Source: Gemmatimonadota bacterium (GTDB taxonomy: Bacteria; Gemmatimonadota; Gemmatimonadetes; Gemmatimonadales; Gemmatimonadaceae). From it: a stretch of 64,000 nucleotides of DNA. The DNA lies in contig JADKAQ010000003.1 of assembly GCA_016719105.1 (NCBI GenBank), positions 62,001 through 126,000 of the forward strand, in the 5' to 3' direction. Positions 1 to 11,066 of the stretch are shown here, one piece after another (position 1 is the stretch's first letter; every line of letters starts with the position of its first letter). Both the position numbers and the translations under genes were made by a program. A model generated the notes under the pieces. That model saw only the letters and a list, made by a program, of their open reading frames with translations. It made no database searches and was not told the origin of the DNA.

Positions 1-480
1 CTGCCGTCGTATGCCGGCGAAGACTCGCCCTATCGGACGCTCTCCCAGATCCACCTCACGCGCCGCGACACGGCGGGGGCGGTCCGTGAGCTGCAAGCCA
101 TGACCCAGCGCAACGAGCTGGCGTACGAGGCCAACCTGGAGCTGGATGCCCTGGCCGCGGCACGCGGTGACGTGCCTGCCGCGCTGGCGGCGCTCGACCG
201 GACCCTGTACATCTCGCCCTTCGACCTGGGGATCCACCAGCGGCTGGCGGAGCGCGCGGCGCGCGTGGGGCGCCATCCGGTCGTGATCCGCGAGCGGCAG
301 GCAGTACTGGCCCTCGATCCGTCGGATCGGGTGGATGCGATGTACCAGCTGGCGCTTGCGTACGCCAACGCCGGCGAGGTGAGCGCGGCGCGCCGGGAGG
401 TGCTGCGGGCGCTCGACCTGGCCCCCAACTTCGAGAAGGCGCAGGCGCTCCTGCTTTCGCTCCAGGAGAAACGGCCATGA
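1..480 (+). CDS. TPR-repeat protein, C-terminal part (cut by window edge)
   Basis: The frame is open from base 1 to the TGA at 478-480, so this is the last 159 residues of a longer protein whose start lies outside the window. Alternating Ala/Leu-rich helices with the spacing of tetratricopeptide repeats are visible (NELAYEANLELDALAAARGD, AMYQLALAYANAGEVSAARR), ending in EKAQALLLSLQEKRP. TPR segments mediate protein-protein contacts; whether an N-terminal catalytic domain precedes them cannot be seen. The stop overlaps the next start (ATGA at 477-480), so it is translationally coupled to the DUF4159 gene and probably belongs to the same MoxR/Bat-type operon. Confidence 0.75.
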   Translation: MPSYAGEDSPYRTLSQIHLTRRDTAGAVRELQAMTQRNELAYEANLELDALAAARGDVPAALAALDRTLYISPFDLGIHQRLAERAARVGRHPVVIRERQAVLALDPSDRVDAMYQLALAYANAGEVSAARREVLRALDLAPNFEKAQALLLSLQEKRP

Positions 481-1235
481 GACGATGGCGCAGGTGGGGA
501 TTGGCGCTGCTGGTCCTGCTCCCGGCCCTGACGGTCGCGGCGCAGGGCTTTCGCGGGCGTCGGCGCGCCCCCGGGAACGACCCCAACCCGAACGTTCCGT
601 ACGACGGACGCTTCACCTTCGTGCGGATGCGATTCGAGCCGTTAGGCGGCGGGTGGGACCTCAAGTGGGACCACGACTACCCGCGCGCCGAGACGCACTT
701 CATGAAGATCCTCGAGGAGCTCACGACGGTGAAGCCGTTCCTCGAAGGGAGCAACATCCTGGCGTTCGACGATCCCGCGTTGTTCAAGTACCCGGTGGCG
801 TACGTGTCGGAGCCGGGGTACTGGTCGATGAACGAACAGGAGCTGGCTGGGCTCAAGGCCTACGTGCAGAAGGGGGGCTTTCTCATCTTCGACGACTTCG
901 CCGGCACGCCGCAGTTCCGCAACTTCGAGTTCCGATGGATGCAGGCCTTCCCCGGCATGACACTGGTCAAGCTCGATCGGTCGCATCCGCTGTTCGACTC
1001 GTTCTATCACATCGAGTCGCTGGACATGGATCACCCGTACTACGGCGCGAAGGCCGAGTTCTGGGGTGCGTTCGAGGACAACGACCCGGCCAAGCGCTTG
1101 GTCATGATCGCCAATTTCAACAACGACATCGGCGACTACATGGAGTGGTCCGACGAGGGCTTCCTCCCGATCGCGCTGAGCAACGAGGCGTACAAGCTGG
1201 CCGTGAACTACGTCGTGTACGCCATGACGCACTGA
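477..1235 (+). CDS. DUF4159 domain protein with signal peptide
   Basis: 252 residues. An N-terminal Arg-rich stretch and hydrophobic core (WGLALLVLLPALTVAAQ) form a Sec signal peptide with cleavage near residue 23, so the protein is exported. The rest matches my recollection of the DUF4159 family: FTFVRMRFEP, then the flavodoxin/GATase-like segment with the motif GGFLIFDDFAG around residues 135-145. The function is unknown. In many Bacteroidota, Planctomycetota and Gemmatimonadota this family sits beside MoxR, DUF58 and BatA genes, as here. It overlaps the upstream TPR gene by 4 nt. An 80-nt gap precedes the MoxR gene. Confidence 0.8.
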   Translation: MRRWRRWGLALLVLLPALTVAAQGFRGRRRAPGNDPNPNVPYDGRFTFVRMRFEPLGGGWDLKWDHDYPRAETHFMKILEELTTVKPFLEGSNILAFDDPALFKYPVAYVSEPGYWSMNEQELAGLKAYVQKGGFLIFDDFAGTPQFRNFEFRWMQAFPGMTLVKLDRSHPLFDSFYHIESLDMDHPYYGAKAEFWGAFEDNDPAKRLVMIANFNNDIGDYMEWSDEGFLPIALSNEAYKLAVNYVVYAMTH

Positions 1236-1314
1236 GGCACACCCGACGCGGCGCTGGCGCCGCGCTGCCGCCGACCGTTTGATCGACACGCCGACGCACT
1301 GACCCAGGAGACCC

Positions 1315-2352
<1,038 letters not shown>

Positions 2353-2362
2353 CCGCGCGCCG

Positions 2363-3316
2363 ATGACCAATCCACCCACCACGCCATCCTCCGCACCGCC
2401 CGAACGCCCGGACGACGCGTCGCAGGTCGGGGTCCGATTCATCGACCCCGCCGCGCTGGCGCGCATCGGCAACCTGGAGTTGGTGGCGCGGTGGGTGGTG
2501 GAAGGGTTCATCTCCGGGTTGCATCGCTCGCCGCACCTCGGCTTCTCGACCGACTTTGCCGAGCATCGGCAGTACGTGCCCGGCGACGACATCCGCCACA
2601 TCGACTGGCGAGTGTATGCGCGCACCGAGCGGTACTACCTCAAGGAGTTCGAGGCCGACACCAACACCAACTTCATGGTGCTGCTCGACGTGTCGGGGTC
2701 GATGGGCTACGGCTCGGGAGCGCTGACCAAGCTCGCGTATGCGAAGTACCTCGCGGCCTCGCTCACCTACTTCTCGCATCGCCAGCGCGATCGCGTCGGC
2801 TTTGCGTCGTTCGATGAGGACATCCTCGATTACGTGCCGCCGTCGGCCAAGCACCTGCAACAGGTGCTCTACTCGATCGACCGCGCGACGCCTCGGGGGC
2901 AGGGTTCGCTCGGGCGTGCGCTGGCCAAGATCGCGGAGAGCCAGCGGCGGCGCGGCTTCATGCTCCTCCTCTCCGACCTGTACGAGGAGCCGGCACGCGT
3001 GATCTCCGCCTTGGGGCCGTTGCGCGACGCCGGGCACGATGTGGTCGTGATGCAGCTGCTCGACCCCATGGAGCGCACCTTCGACTTCAGTGATGCCGCG
3101 ACCTTCGAGGACGTGGAGAGCGGCGTGCGGCTGCCGGTCGTGCCGTCGCGACTGCGCGCCGAGTACCAGCGGCTCGTCTCGGAGCACGTGGCGACGATGC
3201 AGCGGCGGCTCGGCGAACATCGCATCGACTACACGCTCGTGGACACCGGCAAGCCGCTGGACGCGCTGCTCTTCGACTACCTGCTGCGTCGGGAACGCCT
3301 GCGGACGGTGAAGTGA
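2363..3316 (+). CDS. DUF58 (VWA-like) protein
   Basis: 317 residues. The family signature RQYVPGDDIRHIDWRVYA lies at about residues 69-86, followed by a VWA-type fold with a metal-ion-dependent adhesion motif DVSGS at 109-113. DUF58 proteins are found with MoxR ATPases; the VWA domain probably binds a divalent cation and a partner protein. No transmembrane segment is evident, so it is likely cytoplasmic or peripheral. The gene begins 10 nt after moxR and its TGA overlaps the ATG of the BatA-like gene (TGATG at 3314-3318), indicating translational coupling. Confidence 0.9.
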   Translation: MTNPPTTPSSAPPERPDDASQVGVRFIDPAALARIGNLELVARWVVEGFISGLHRSPHLGFSTDFAEHRQYVPGDDIRHIDWRVYARTERYYLKEFEADTNTNFMVLLDVSGSMGYGSGALTKLAYAKYLAASLTYFSHRQRDRVGFASFDEDILDYVPPSAKHLQQVLYSIDRATPRGQGSLGRALAKIAESQRRRGFMLLLSDLYEEPARVISALGPLRDAGHDVVVMQLLDPMERTFDFSDAATFEDVESGVRLPVVPSRLRAEYQRLVSEHVATMQRRLGEHRIDYTLVDTGKPLDALLFDYLLRRERLRTVK

Positions 3317-5397
3317 TGCAGTTCTCTTTCCTCGCGCCGCTCTTCGCTGCCGCGTTCGCGGCGATCGCCATCCCGATTCTCGTGCACCTCGTGCACAAGG
3401 AACGGAAGGAATCGATCGCCTTTCCCTCGCTGATGTTCCTGCAGCGCACGCCGTACCAGCACGCCAGCCGGCAGCGCATACGCGACTGGCTCCTCTTCGC
3501 GGCGCGCTGCCTGCTCATCGCGCTGCTGGCCGCCGCGTTCATGCGTCCGGTGCTGGCGCGTACCGCGGAAGCGGCCGCGACCTCGACCGGCGGGACCGAC
3601 GTCGTCATCCTGCTCGACCGATCGTTGAGCATGCGCTATGGCGAGCGGTGGAGCGCCGCACAGCAGGCGGTGCGCGGGCGCATCGCATCGTTGGGGCGGG
3701 AGGATCGCCTGACGATCGTCCCGTTCGATGTGCGCGCCAGCGCGGTGAACGATCCGAGCGGAGACGCCCAGCTGCTTCGTGGCGCGCTCGACTCGATTCG
3801 CCCCGTCGACGCCGGTACGCGCCTGGCGCCGGCCGTCGCGCTCGCTCGCCGACTGCTCGGGAGCTCCCGGCTCCCGAAGCGGGAACTCGTCGTGGTCAGC
3901 GACTTCCAGCGGAGCGCGTGGGACCTTGGCGATGAGGTGACGATGCCACCGGGGACGGCGATCGTCCCGGTCGATGTCGGGCAGGGACCCGTGGTGAACC
4001 GGTCGGTGCGCGCGGTCGAGACGCGGCGTGACCTCGCTGCACCGGGGGAACGGGTGATCGTGAGCGCCCGGGTCATCAACATCGGGCCGGCGGTGAAGGG
4101 GGCGGCGGTACGCCTCGAGGTCAACGGACGGGTACTCGAGACGCGCACGGTCGACCTTCCGGCCGACGCGGGGGGGGCGGTGGCGTTTGCCCCTGTCGCG
4201 GTCCCGGCGGACGGTGTGCCGGCGCGCGTGACGATCGACGCCGACGCGCTCACCGCAGACGACGCGTTTCACTTCCTGCTGCGGCGTGCGCCGACGCTCG
4301 GCGTGCTGCTGGTCGACCATGGCGATGCCCCCGCCGAGCGGGCGCTCTTCGTCGCGCGGGCGCTCGCGATCGGCGACCAACCCGCCTTCGACGTGAAGGC
4401 GGTGCGCGCTCCCCGGGCCACGCCAGCCGACCTCACGGGGCGGCGACTCGTCATTCTCAACGATGCCGGCGTGCCGACAGGGATCGGCGCCGCGCGGCTC
4501 TTGTCGTTCGTCCGTGCGGGGGGCGGTCTGCTGAATGCGTTAGGCGAGCACGGATCGATTCGCAGCTGGCCCGCCGAGTTCCGGCCGCTCCTCCCGGACT
4601 CGATCGGCGCGCCGGTCGACCGGTTGGGCGAGCGGGGCGCGGTGTTGGGCTACCTGGATCGCGCGCATCCGGCGCTGTCGATCTTTGGGGGGACGCGCAG
4701 CGGCGACTTGTCGGTCGCGCGCTTCTTCCGATATCGCCCGCTGGGGGTGCGTGAGGGGATCCTGGCCCGCTTCGACGATGGCGCGGTGGCGCTTGCCGAG
4801 CGTCGCGAAGGGCGTGGCCGCGTGCTGACGTGGGGGAGCAGCTTCGATGGGCTCTGGAACGACCTGCCGCGACAGGCGGTCTTCCTCCCGTTCCTGCAGC
4901 AGGTGTCGCAGTACGCGGCGGCCTTCCGCCCGCAGCGCGCCGCGTACGCGGTCGGCGAGTCGGTCGACCTGGCGGACGGTGCGGCCGGTGACAGCGCATC
5001 GGTCGGGAACGGTCGCTTCAGCGTGCGCGCCCCTGGTGGCGACCGGCTCGCGATCGGCGGCCCCGACGCCCCGGGCGCGCTGGAACTGCGGGAGCGCGGG
5101 TGGTACGAAGTGCGGCGCTCCGGGGCCCCTAACGAGCGGCCGCGCCTCGTGGCCGCCAACCCGGCGCCCGCGGAGCTCGAGTTCGCCACGTTCGATCCGG
5201 CGCGCCTCACCAACGCCTTGGCCCCTGACGGCACGCTGGCGACCGCTGAGGGGACGGTGGATCCGGTGCAGCGCCTTGTGGAACAGGAACGCACGCAGTC
5301 GATGTGGTGGTATCTTCTCGTCGTGGCGTCGCTCGTGTTGCTGGCAGAAGGTGTGCTGGCGAGCCGGGCGTCGCGGCGGCGGTTACAGCCCAGGTAG
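3316..5397 (+). CDS. BatA-like membrane protein with VWA domain
   Basis: 693 residues from the ATG at 3316 (a GTG at 3313 is in frame one codon earlier). The N-terminal about 80 residues are the BatA-type double transmembrane unit: first helix about 8-26 (LFAAAFAAIAIPILVHLVH), a basic loop, second helix about 58-78. A VWA domain follows with MIDAS motif DRSLS at 101-105. The middle contains a GATase-like stretch (LVILNDAGVP..GGGLLNALGEHG). A last helix (WWYLLVVASLVLLAEGVLA) and a basic tail end the protein. Bat proteins were first described in Bacteroides aerotolerance; the molecular role remains unclear. Coupled to DUF58 upstream and to the DUF4175-like gene 10 nt downstream. Confidence 0.88.
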   Translation: MQFSFLAPLFAAAFAAIAIPILVHLVHKERKESIAFPSLMFLQRTPYQHASRQRIRDWLLFAARCLLIALLAAAFMRPVLARTAEAAATSTGGTDVVILLDRSLSMRYGERWSAAQQAVRGRIASLGREDRLTIVPFDVRASAVNDPSGDAQLLRGALDSIRPVDAGTRLAPAVALARRLLGSSRLPKRELVVVSDFQRSAWDLGDEVTMPPGTAIVPVDVGQGPVVNRSVRAVETRRDLAAPGERVIVSARVINIGPAVKGAAVRLEVNGRVLETRTVDLPADAGGAVAFAPVAVPADGVPARVTIDADALTADDAFHFLLRRAPTLGVLLVDHGDAPAERALFVARALAIGDQPAFDVKAVRAPRATPADLTGRRLVILNDAGVPTGIGAARLLSFVRAGGGLLNALGEHGSIRSWPAEFRPLLPDSIGAPVDRLGERGAVLGYLDRAHPALSIFGGTRSGDLSVARFFRYRPLGVREGILARFDDGAVALAERREGRGRVLTWGSSFDGLWNDLPRQAVFLPFLQQVSQYAAAFRPQRAAYAVGESVDLADGAAGDSASVGNGRFSVRAPGGDRLAIGGPDAPGALELRERGWYEVRRSGAPNERPRLVAANPAPAELEFATFDPARLTNALAPDGTLATAEGTVDPVQRLVEQERTQSMWWYLLVVASLVLLAEGVLASRASRRRLQPR

Positions 5398-5407
5398 GAG
5401 ACGCGCC

Positions 5408-8400
5408 ATGGCCACGTTCGCCGAACCGACCATCCCACGCAGCACGCCGCCATTCGGCGTGGCACTCGCGCGTATCCGACGGCGCTGGCGCTGGCGGCAC
5501 GCCGCCGTTGGGGTGGCGATCACGCTTGCGGTCCTGCTCGTGGGCTTCTGGGTGGCGGCCGCCGCGCTGCAAGGGGCGCGCTTCTCGCCCGCGAGTGTGG
5601 CGATCGCGCGCTGGGGGCTGGGCGTGGTCGTGGCCCTGGTGGCCGCGCGGTTCGTGGCCTGGCCACTCGTCAGGCAGCTGCCCGATGGGCGACTGGCGCT
5701 GTACGTGGAGGAGCGCGTTCCCGAACTGGGCGGGGCCGTCTTGAGCGCGGTCGAGGTCGCGGCCACGACGGTGCCTGACGAGGCGCGCTCGACACTCCTG
5801 ACGGCGGGGCTCTTCAACGACGCGGCCCTGCGTCTCGAACGGACGCCGGCGGTGCCGGTGCTGGAGCGTCCTGCCACGCTGCGCGCACTCGCCGTCTCGG
5901 CGCTCCTGGTCGCGTCGGGGGCTGCGTTGGTCGCGCTGGGCCCGTCGTGGATTGGCCAGTCGGCTCGGCTGATCCTGACCCCGTGGCGCGATGTGGCGTC
6001 GGCTCCGGTCTACGCGATCGAGGTCACGCCTGGCGATGCGACCGTCGCCCGCGGCAGCGACTTCGAGATCTCGGCGCGCCTACGGGGATTCGAGAGCGAC
6101 GTGGTGGAGTTGTCGGTGCGTCGTGGCGCGAATGGGGAGTGGGAGCACCTGGCCATGGGCCCCGGCGGCGACTCGACGCGGTTCACGGCGCGCCTCTTCG
6201 ACGTCTCGGACAATGCGGAGTACTACGTCGAATCCAACGGAGTGCGCTCCGCCCCCTTCACGCTCACGGTGCGTGACCTGCCGGCGGTGCGCCAGCTCGA
6301 CCTCACCCTGCAGTATCCGTCGTACACCGGACTTCCGGCCGAGCAGCTGGACGACGTGGGTGACATCGCGGCGGTGAAGGGGACGCGCGTCACGGTGACT
6401 GTGCGCGCCACACGTGCCGTGCGCGGTGGGCGCCTCGTGCTCGATCGCGACGCGTCGATCGCACTCACCCGACTCGACGACTCCACGCTCACCGGCAGCG
6501 TGAGCATCCGCCGCGACGGCTTCTATCGCGTCGAACTCGATGCACCTGACGGGACGCGGGTGGCCGGGAACGTCGACTACGTGATCGACGCGATGGACGA
6601 CCTGCCGCCGCAGGTGTCGATGCGGAAGCCCGGGCGCGACGTGCGCCCCACCTCGGTCGAAGAAGTGCTGGTCGAAGCGGAGGCCAGCGACGACTACGGC
6701 GTCGGCAAGTTGGAGCTGCACTACCAGGTGAATGGCGGCGAGGAGAAGACGATCGTGTTGTCCGAGGGGCGAGGGCGGCGTCCGCGCGAGCTGAGCGCCG
6801 GCCACACCCTCTTCCTCGAGGAGCTGGCGCTGCAACCGGGCGATGTCGTGTCGTACTACGCCAAAGCGTGGGACAACGACGCCGTGTCCGGGGCGAAGTC
6901 TGCGTCGACCGACATCTACTTCCTGACGATTCGCCGTTTCGATCGCGAGTTTCGGCAGAACCAGCAGGGCGGGGGGGGCGGTGGAGCGCCCGGCGAGAAC
7001 ACGGGGACGCTGGTCGCGCGGCAACGCGAAATCGTCGCCGCCACGTTCAAGGCCAATCGCGATCGCCCCACGCCGGAGACGCCGGCCTTTCAGAGCGACG
7101 TGACGACGATCCTCCTCGGGCAGGGGCGGCTCCGGGAGGAGGTGCAGCAGACGCTCACCCGGCTACAGCGCCCGGCGGTGCAGGGGACCGACACGACGTT
7201 CAAGGTCATCGCGGAGATCATGCCCAAGGTGCTGGCCGAGATGAAGGCGGCCGAGGGGGAACTCGCCGTTCGCCGGCTTGGGGAGGCGCTGGCGCCGGAA
7301 CAGCGCGCGTTGCGGCTGCTGGAGCGCGTGGACGCGCTGTTCAAGGAGGTGCAGGTGAGCATGCAGAACGGCGGTGGGGGCGGTGGCGGCGGTGGTGGTT
7401 CCGCCGAGGACCTTGCCGACCTGTTCGAGCTGGAAACGGACAAGCTGCGCAACCAGTACGAGCAGGTGCAGAGCGGGGCGCAGCAGCAGGCCAATCGGGA
7501 GGTGGACGAGACGCTGGAGCGGCTCAAGCGCCTGGCCGCGCGGCAGCAGCAGGAGAACGAGCGCGCTCGCCAGCGGGCACAGGCCGGGAGCGGCGGTGGT
7601 GGCGGAGGGGGCTCACAGCGGCAGATGGCCGAGGAGGCCGAGCAGCTGGCGCGGCGACTCGAGCGGCTGGCCCGCGAGCAGGAATCGCCCGAGATGCAGC
7701 AGACCGCACGCGCGTTGCAGGATGCGGCCACCGCGATGCGACGCTCTGCGGCCAGTGAAGGAAAGCAGGGGAGCGGCAGCGGGAGCGCGGCGCAGGACCG
7801 GTTGGAGGCGGCGCGTCGCCTGCTCGAGGAATCGCGCGGCGCCCAGGCGTCGCGCAGCATGCAGGGCGCTGCCGACCGCGCGCAGCGGCTGGCCGGCCAG
7901 CAGCGTGAGGTGCGCGAGGAGGTGAGCCGACTGGGAGATGGCGGCAACCGCGAGGAGCGCCAGCGGCGTGTCGACGAGCGCAAGGACCAGATGGCGCGCG
8001 AGGTGGAGCAGCTCGAGGAAGAACTCGATCGGCTCTCGCGCGATGCGTTGCGCGAGCGCGGCGCGGCGGCGCGGACGCTCAAGGAAGCGGCCGACGCGAT
8101 CCGGCAGCAACGGTTGGACGACATGATCCGCTATTCCAAGGACATCGCGCGTCAACAGTCGCGCGAGACGGCGGAGAACTTCGAGGCGCGCATCGGCGAG
8201 GTGCTCGACTCGTTGGCGACCAAGGTGGCGGGTGCCGCCTCGGCGGCGGTGAACGACAGCACGCAGCGTCGCGCGCGGTCGCTGGCGCAGGCGCGTGACC
8301 TCGTGCGCTCGTTGGCGTCGCTGGAGGAACGGATGCGGGAGCGCACCGGCGAATCGGCGCAGGGCCAGCGAGGGCAGCAAGGGCAGCAGGGCCAGCAGGG

Positions 8401-9014
8401 CCAGCAAGGCCAGCAGGGCCAGCAGGGCCAGCAGGGCCAGCAGGGCCAGCAGGGCCAGCAAGGGCCAGCAAGGCCAGCAAGGCCAGCAAGGCCAGCAAGG
8501 CCAGCAAGGCCAGCAAGGCCAGCAAGGCCAGGGGGGCGCACAGGGGCAGGGCGGCCAACCGGGACAGGGCGGCGGCCAGCGTGGCGGTTCCCTCACGCCG
8601 ATGCCTAACGGCGGCCAGAGTGGGGGACAGGGGCAGGGGCGTCCGATGGGGGGCGGACTGTCCGCAGAAGACGCCCGGCAGTTCTCGCGCGAATTGCGCG
8701 GTCAGCGCGAGGGGGCCGAGGGGTTGCGCCGCGAGCTCGCACGCGAGGGGGTCGCGACGCGCGACCTCGACCGCCTGATCGCCCGCTTGCGGGAGCTCGA
8801 GTCCGGGCGTTCCTTCAACGACCCCGAAGAGCTGGCGCGCCTGCGCGGCGCTGTGCTCGAGGGGTTCAAGGAATTCGAGTTCTCGTTGCGGCGGCAGTTG
8901 GGGGAGCGCGAGCGCGAGGGGCCGGTGCTGGGTGGTGGCAACGACGTGCCGCCGGGCTATCGCGACCTGGTGAGCGAGTACTTCCGTTCGCTGTCGCGCA
9001 AGGCCAAACCCTGA
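5408..9014 (+). CDS. Large DUF4175-like membrane protein, frameshifted in a Gly-Gln-Gln repeat
   Basis: Start ATG at 5408 with AGGAG at 5396-5400. Hydrophobic segments lie near residues 32-54, 64-82 and 155-175, then a long periplasmic-type region with beta-rich repeats (YAIEVTPGDATVARGSDFEI; VSYYAKAWDNDA) and a very long Gln/Glu/Arg-rich coiled-coil region from about residue 540 onward, with several poly-Gly breaks. The reading frame runs through (GQQ)n repeats; at 8462-8464 one extra G shifts it into PARPARPAR and a stop at 8608, while the +1 frame continues GQQ repeats and a plausible C-terminal domain (SAEDARQFSRELRGQREG...) to 9014. Without the extra base the protein would be 1201 residues. 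The architecture resembles DUF4175 proteins encoded with MoxR/DUF58/BatA. Function unknown; possibly a structural partner of the Bat proteins. Confidence 0.75.
8363..8531 (+). repeat. 9-nt tandem repeat (GGCCAGCAR) encoding Gly-Gln-Gln
   Basis: About 18 copies of a 9-nt unit, GGCCAGCAG or GGCCAGCAA with a few GGG variants, lie inside the DUF4175-like gene. One unit near 8453-8464 is 10 nt long because of an extra G, which breaks the frame. The unit is a multiple of three, so copy-number change alone would keep the frame; only the single-base change disrupts it. The minus strand reads as a Cys-Trp-Pro repeat, which is a shadow. Confidence 0.9.
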
Positions 9015-9028
9015 CGCGTCGCGCCTCC

Positions 9029-9586
9029 ATGTCCTCTCATCATCCCGGTCCCATGTCACACGTTCACGTCATTCGCACGACCCGTCCCGACGCGACCGAG
9101 TACGCGCCGTACTACGCGGGCTATGTGGGCCACGTCCCGACGGCGGACGTGGTGGAGACGCTGTCCACGCAGCACGACACGACGCTGGCGTTCCTGCGCT
9201 CGATCGACGAGGAGAAGTCGCTCGCCCGCTACGCCCCCGGCAAGTGGAGCATTCGCGAGGTGGTCGGGCACCTGATCGACGCGGAGCGGATCTTCACGTA
9301 CCGCGCCCTGCGCTTCGCCCGCGCCGACGAAACGGCGCTCGCGTCGTTCGACGAGAATGCCTACATCACGAGTGCCAGCTTCGATGACCGATCGCTGGCC
9401 TCGTTATGCGACGAGTTCGAGGCCGTTCGGCGGGCCTCGGTCCTCCTCTTCGCCTCGCTGAATGCGACCGAGTGGCTGCGGCGCGGCGTCGCCAGCAACA
9501 ACGTGATGAGCGTTCGGGCCCTGGCCTGGGTCACCGCCGGGCACGAGCTGCATCATGTGGGCATCCTCAAGACCCGCTACCTGTGA
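9029..9586 (+). CDS. DinB-family putative metal-dependent protein
   Basis: 185 residues from ATG 9029; an alternative ATG at 9053 would remove eight residues and neither has a clear Shine-Dalgarno. The protein has the four-helix DinB pattern with likely metal ligands H81 (VVGHLIDAE) and the C-terminal HELHH at 172-176. DinB/YfiT relatives bind a metal and some transfer small thiols to substrates; no substrate can be assigned here. Its end overlaps the next DinB-type gene by 4 nt (GTGA, 9583-9586), so the two are co-translated. Confidence 0.85.
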   Translation: MSSHHPGPMSHVHVIRTTRPDATEYAPYYAGYVGHVPTADVVETLSTQHDTTLAFLRSIDEEKSLARYAPGKWSIREVVGHLIDAERIFTYRALRFARADETALASFDENAYITSASFDDRSLASLCDEFEAVRRASVLLFASLNATEWLRRGVASNNVMSVRALAWVTAGHELHHVGILKTRYL

Positions 9587-10116
9587 GTGAACCGGAGGCC
9601 TGGCTGCGGGGGCCGGTCCCGGGAATCGCGCCGCTGTTGCAGCCGGCGGCGCACGCCTTCCAACAGGTTCGCGAGGAAATGGCACGCCTCCTGCCGTCCC
9701 GTTCGACCGAGGAGGCGTGGACGACGCCCGGCGGGGCCCCGAGCGTGGCGTACCACGCGCGCCACCTGGCGGGGAGTACCGACCGTCTCCTCACCTATGC
9801 CCGCGGGGAGGCGCTCGTCGAGGCGCAACTGGCCCGGTTGGCCGCCGAGCGCACGGTGCCGGAGCCGCGGCCGGATGGCGCGGCGCTCTGGCGCGAGGTG
9901 GCCGAGGCGCTCGACGACGCGCTCCGCCAGCTGCAGCACTGGTCGTCACGTCCGGACGAGCTGCTCGCGCCGCGCACGGTCGGGCGGGGGCGCCTGCCGT
10001 CAACCGTGCTCGGCCTGCTCTTCCACGCCGCGGAGCATGCGCAGCGTCACGCCGGGCAGGTGACGACCACGGCGCGCATCGTGCGCGGTGGCGCCGGTGT
10101 GGCGAGCTCGGCCTAA
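9583..10116 (+). CDS. Second DinB-family protein
   Basis: 177 residues from a GTG start at 9583 that overlaps the stop of the preceding DinB gene. Starting there gives VSEPEAWLRGPVPGIAPLLQ and a compact four-helix protein; upstream in-frame codons belong to the previous gene's sequence. Candidate metal ligands are H58/H61 (YHARHLAGSTDR) and the C-terminal HAAEHAQRHAGQ. The pair may act as a heterodimer, which is inferred only from coupling and shared fold. Confidence 0.82.
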   Translation: MSEPEAWLRGPVPGIAPLLQPAAHAFQQVREEMARLLPSRSTEEAWTTPGGAPSVAYHARHLAGSTDRLLTYARGEALVEAQLARLAAERTVPEPRPDGAALWREVAEALDDALRQLQHWSSRPDELLAPRTVGRGRLPSTVLGLLFHAAEHAQRHAGQVTTTARIVRGGAGVASSA

Positions 10117-10219
10117 CGACCGTCCGGCGGTGCGTTGCGGCTGATCACCCGGCGGCGCTAGCTTCCCGACGGGCGGGCGAACGGATCGTCCGCCGGGATC
10201 ACCGCCAGCCCAATTCCAC

Positions 10220-10963
10220 ATGACCTCGACGTTCCGTCGCTGGTGGCCGCTGGCCGCCGCGACCCTCGCCATCGCGCCGCTCCTTGCCACGCGACTCCAC
10301 GCGCAGGACAAGCCCAAGCCGCGCGAACTCAACGCCGACATCGGCTACGTCAGCACCACCGGCAACACCGAGATCAGCGCCTTCAACCTCGGGGAGAAGC
10401 TCGTCCTCCGCGCCGGGAAGTGGGAGCACAAGCAGCAGTTCGGCTCCGTCTACGCCAGCCAGGACGGCAAGCAGACGTCGAACCTCCTCTTCACCAACTG
10501 GCGCAGCGACTGGTCGTTCCATCCGCGACTCGCGCTCTTCGGGTATGCGGGCTTCGATCGCAACACCTTCGCCGGCATCTCGCGCCGCTTCGAGGAGGCG
10601 CTCGGCGTCTCCGCCAAGCTCGTGACGCTGGCCAACGACGCCTGGTCGCTGGAGGCGGGGCTCGGGATGAACCAGCAGCGCGCGGTCGACGGGACGAACA
10701 AGAGCTTCGCCTCGGTGCGCAGCGCCACGGTCTACCGCCACAACTTCACGAAGGCCGCGTACTTCCAGCAGGGGGTCGAGTTCCTCCCCAACCTCGATAC
10801 CTCCGAGGACTATCGCGTGAACTCGGAGACCGCGTTGGTCGCGCCGATCTCGTCGCACATCGGGATGAAGTTTGCCTACGTGATCCGCTTCGACAACCTC
10901 CCCGAAACGGGACGGGCCAAGAACGATCGCATCTTCACGTCGGGGCTGCAGTTCAACTGGTGA
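10220..10963 (+). CDS. DUF481 family outer-membrane protein
   Basis: 247 residues. A signal peptide is clear: basic start, hydrophobic WWPLAAATLAIAPLLA, cleavage near LHAQ-D. The mature part begins DIGYVSTTGNTEISAFNLG, the typical DUF481 opening (YdiY-like), followed by alternating beta-strands, and ends in FNW, an aromatic C-terminus usual for outer-membrane barrels. A small barrel of unknown function is likely. It stands alone after a 103-nt gap and is followed by a strong hairpin terminator shared with the convergent TerC gene. Confidence 0.85.
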   Translation: MTSTFRRWWPLAAATLAIAPLLATRLHAQDKPKPRELNADIGYVSTTGNTEISAFNLGEKLVLRAGKWEHKQQFGSVYASQDGKQTSNLLFTNWRSDWSFHPRLALFGYAGFDRNTFAGISRRFEEALGVSAKLVTLANDAWSLEAGLGMNQQRAVDGTNKSFASVRSATVYRHNFTKAAYFQQGVEFLPNLDTSEDYRVNSETALVAPISSHIGMKFAYVIRFDNLPETGRAKNDRIFTSGLQFNW

Positions 10964-10977
10964 CCTTCTGACGAGAG

Positions 10978-11014
10978 ACGCGCGGCCGCCCGGGAGTTCC
11001 GGTCGGCCGCGCGT
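10978..11014. terminator. Hairpin terminator between convergent genes
   Basis: A perfect 11-bp stem (ACGCGCGGCCG at 10978-10988 with CGGCCGCGCGT at 11004-11014) and a 15-nt loop lies 15 nt after the DUF481 stop and 53 nt beyond the TerC stop on the other strand. There is only a weak T-rich tail (GTGCGTTT) on the plus side. Its position suggests bidirectional termination. Confidence 0.7.
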
Positions 11015-11066
11015 GTGCGTTTGGGGGCGTGCGTAGAAGTGCGCGTGGGCGCGTAGGCGCGAGCGC

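Noticed and set aside
4847..5407. N-terminal extension of the DUF4175-like frame
   Set aside because: It overlaps the BatA-like gene and is Arg/Ser-rich; ATG 5408 has a good Shine-Dalgarno and begins a normal membrane protein.
8363..8531. Possible CRISPR array
   Set aside because: The 9-nt units are directly adjacent with no spacers and are in frame within a gene.
7613..8596. Minus-strand open frame rich in Cys-Trp-Pro repeats
   Set aside because: It is the antisense of the Gly-Gln-Gln repeat in the DUF4175-like gene; composition and lack of start signals mark it as a shadow.
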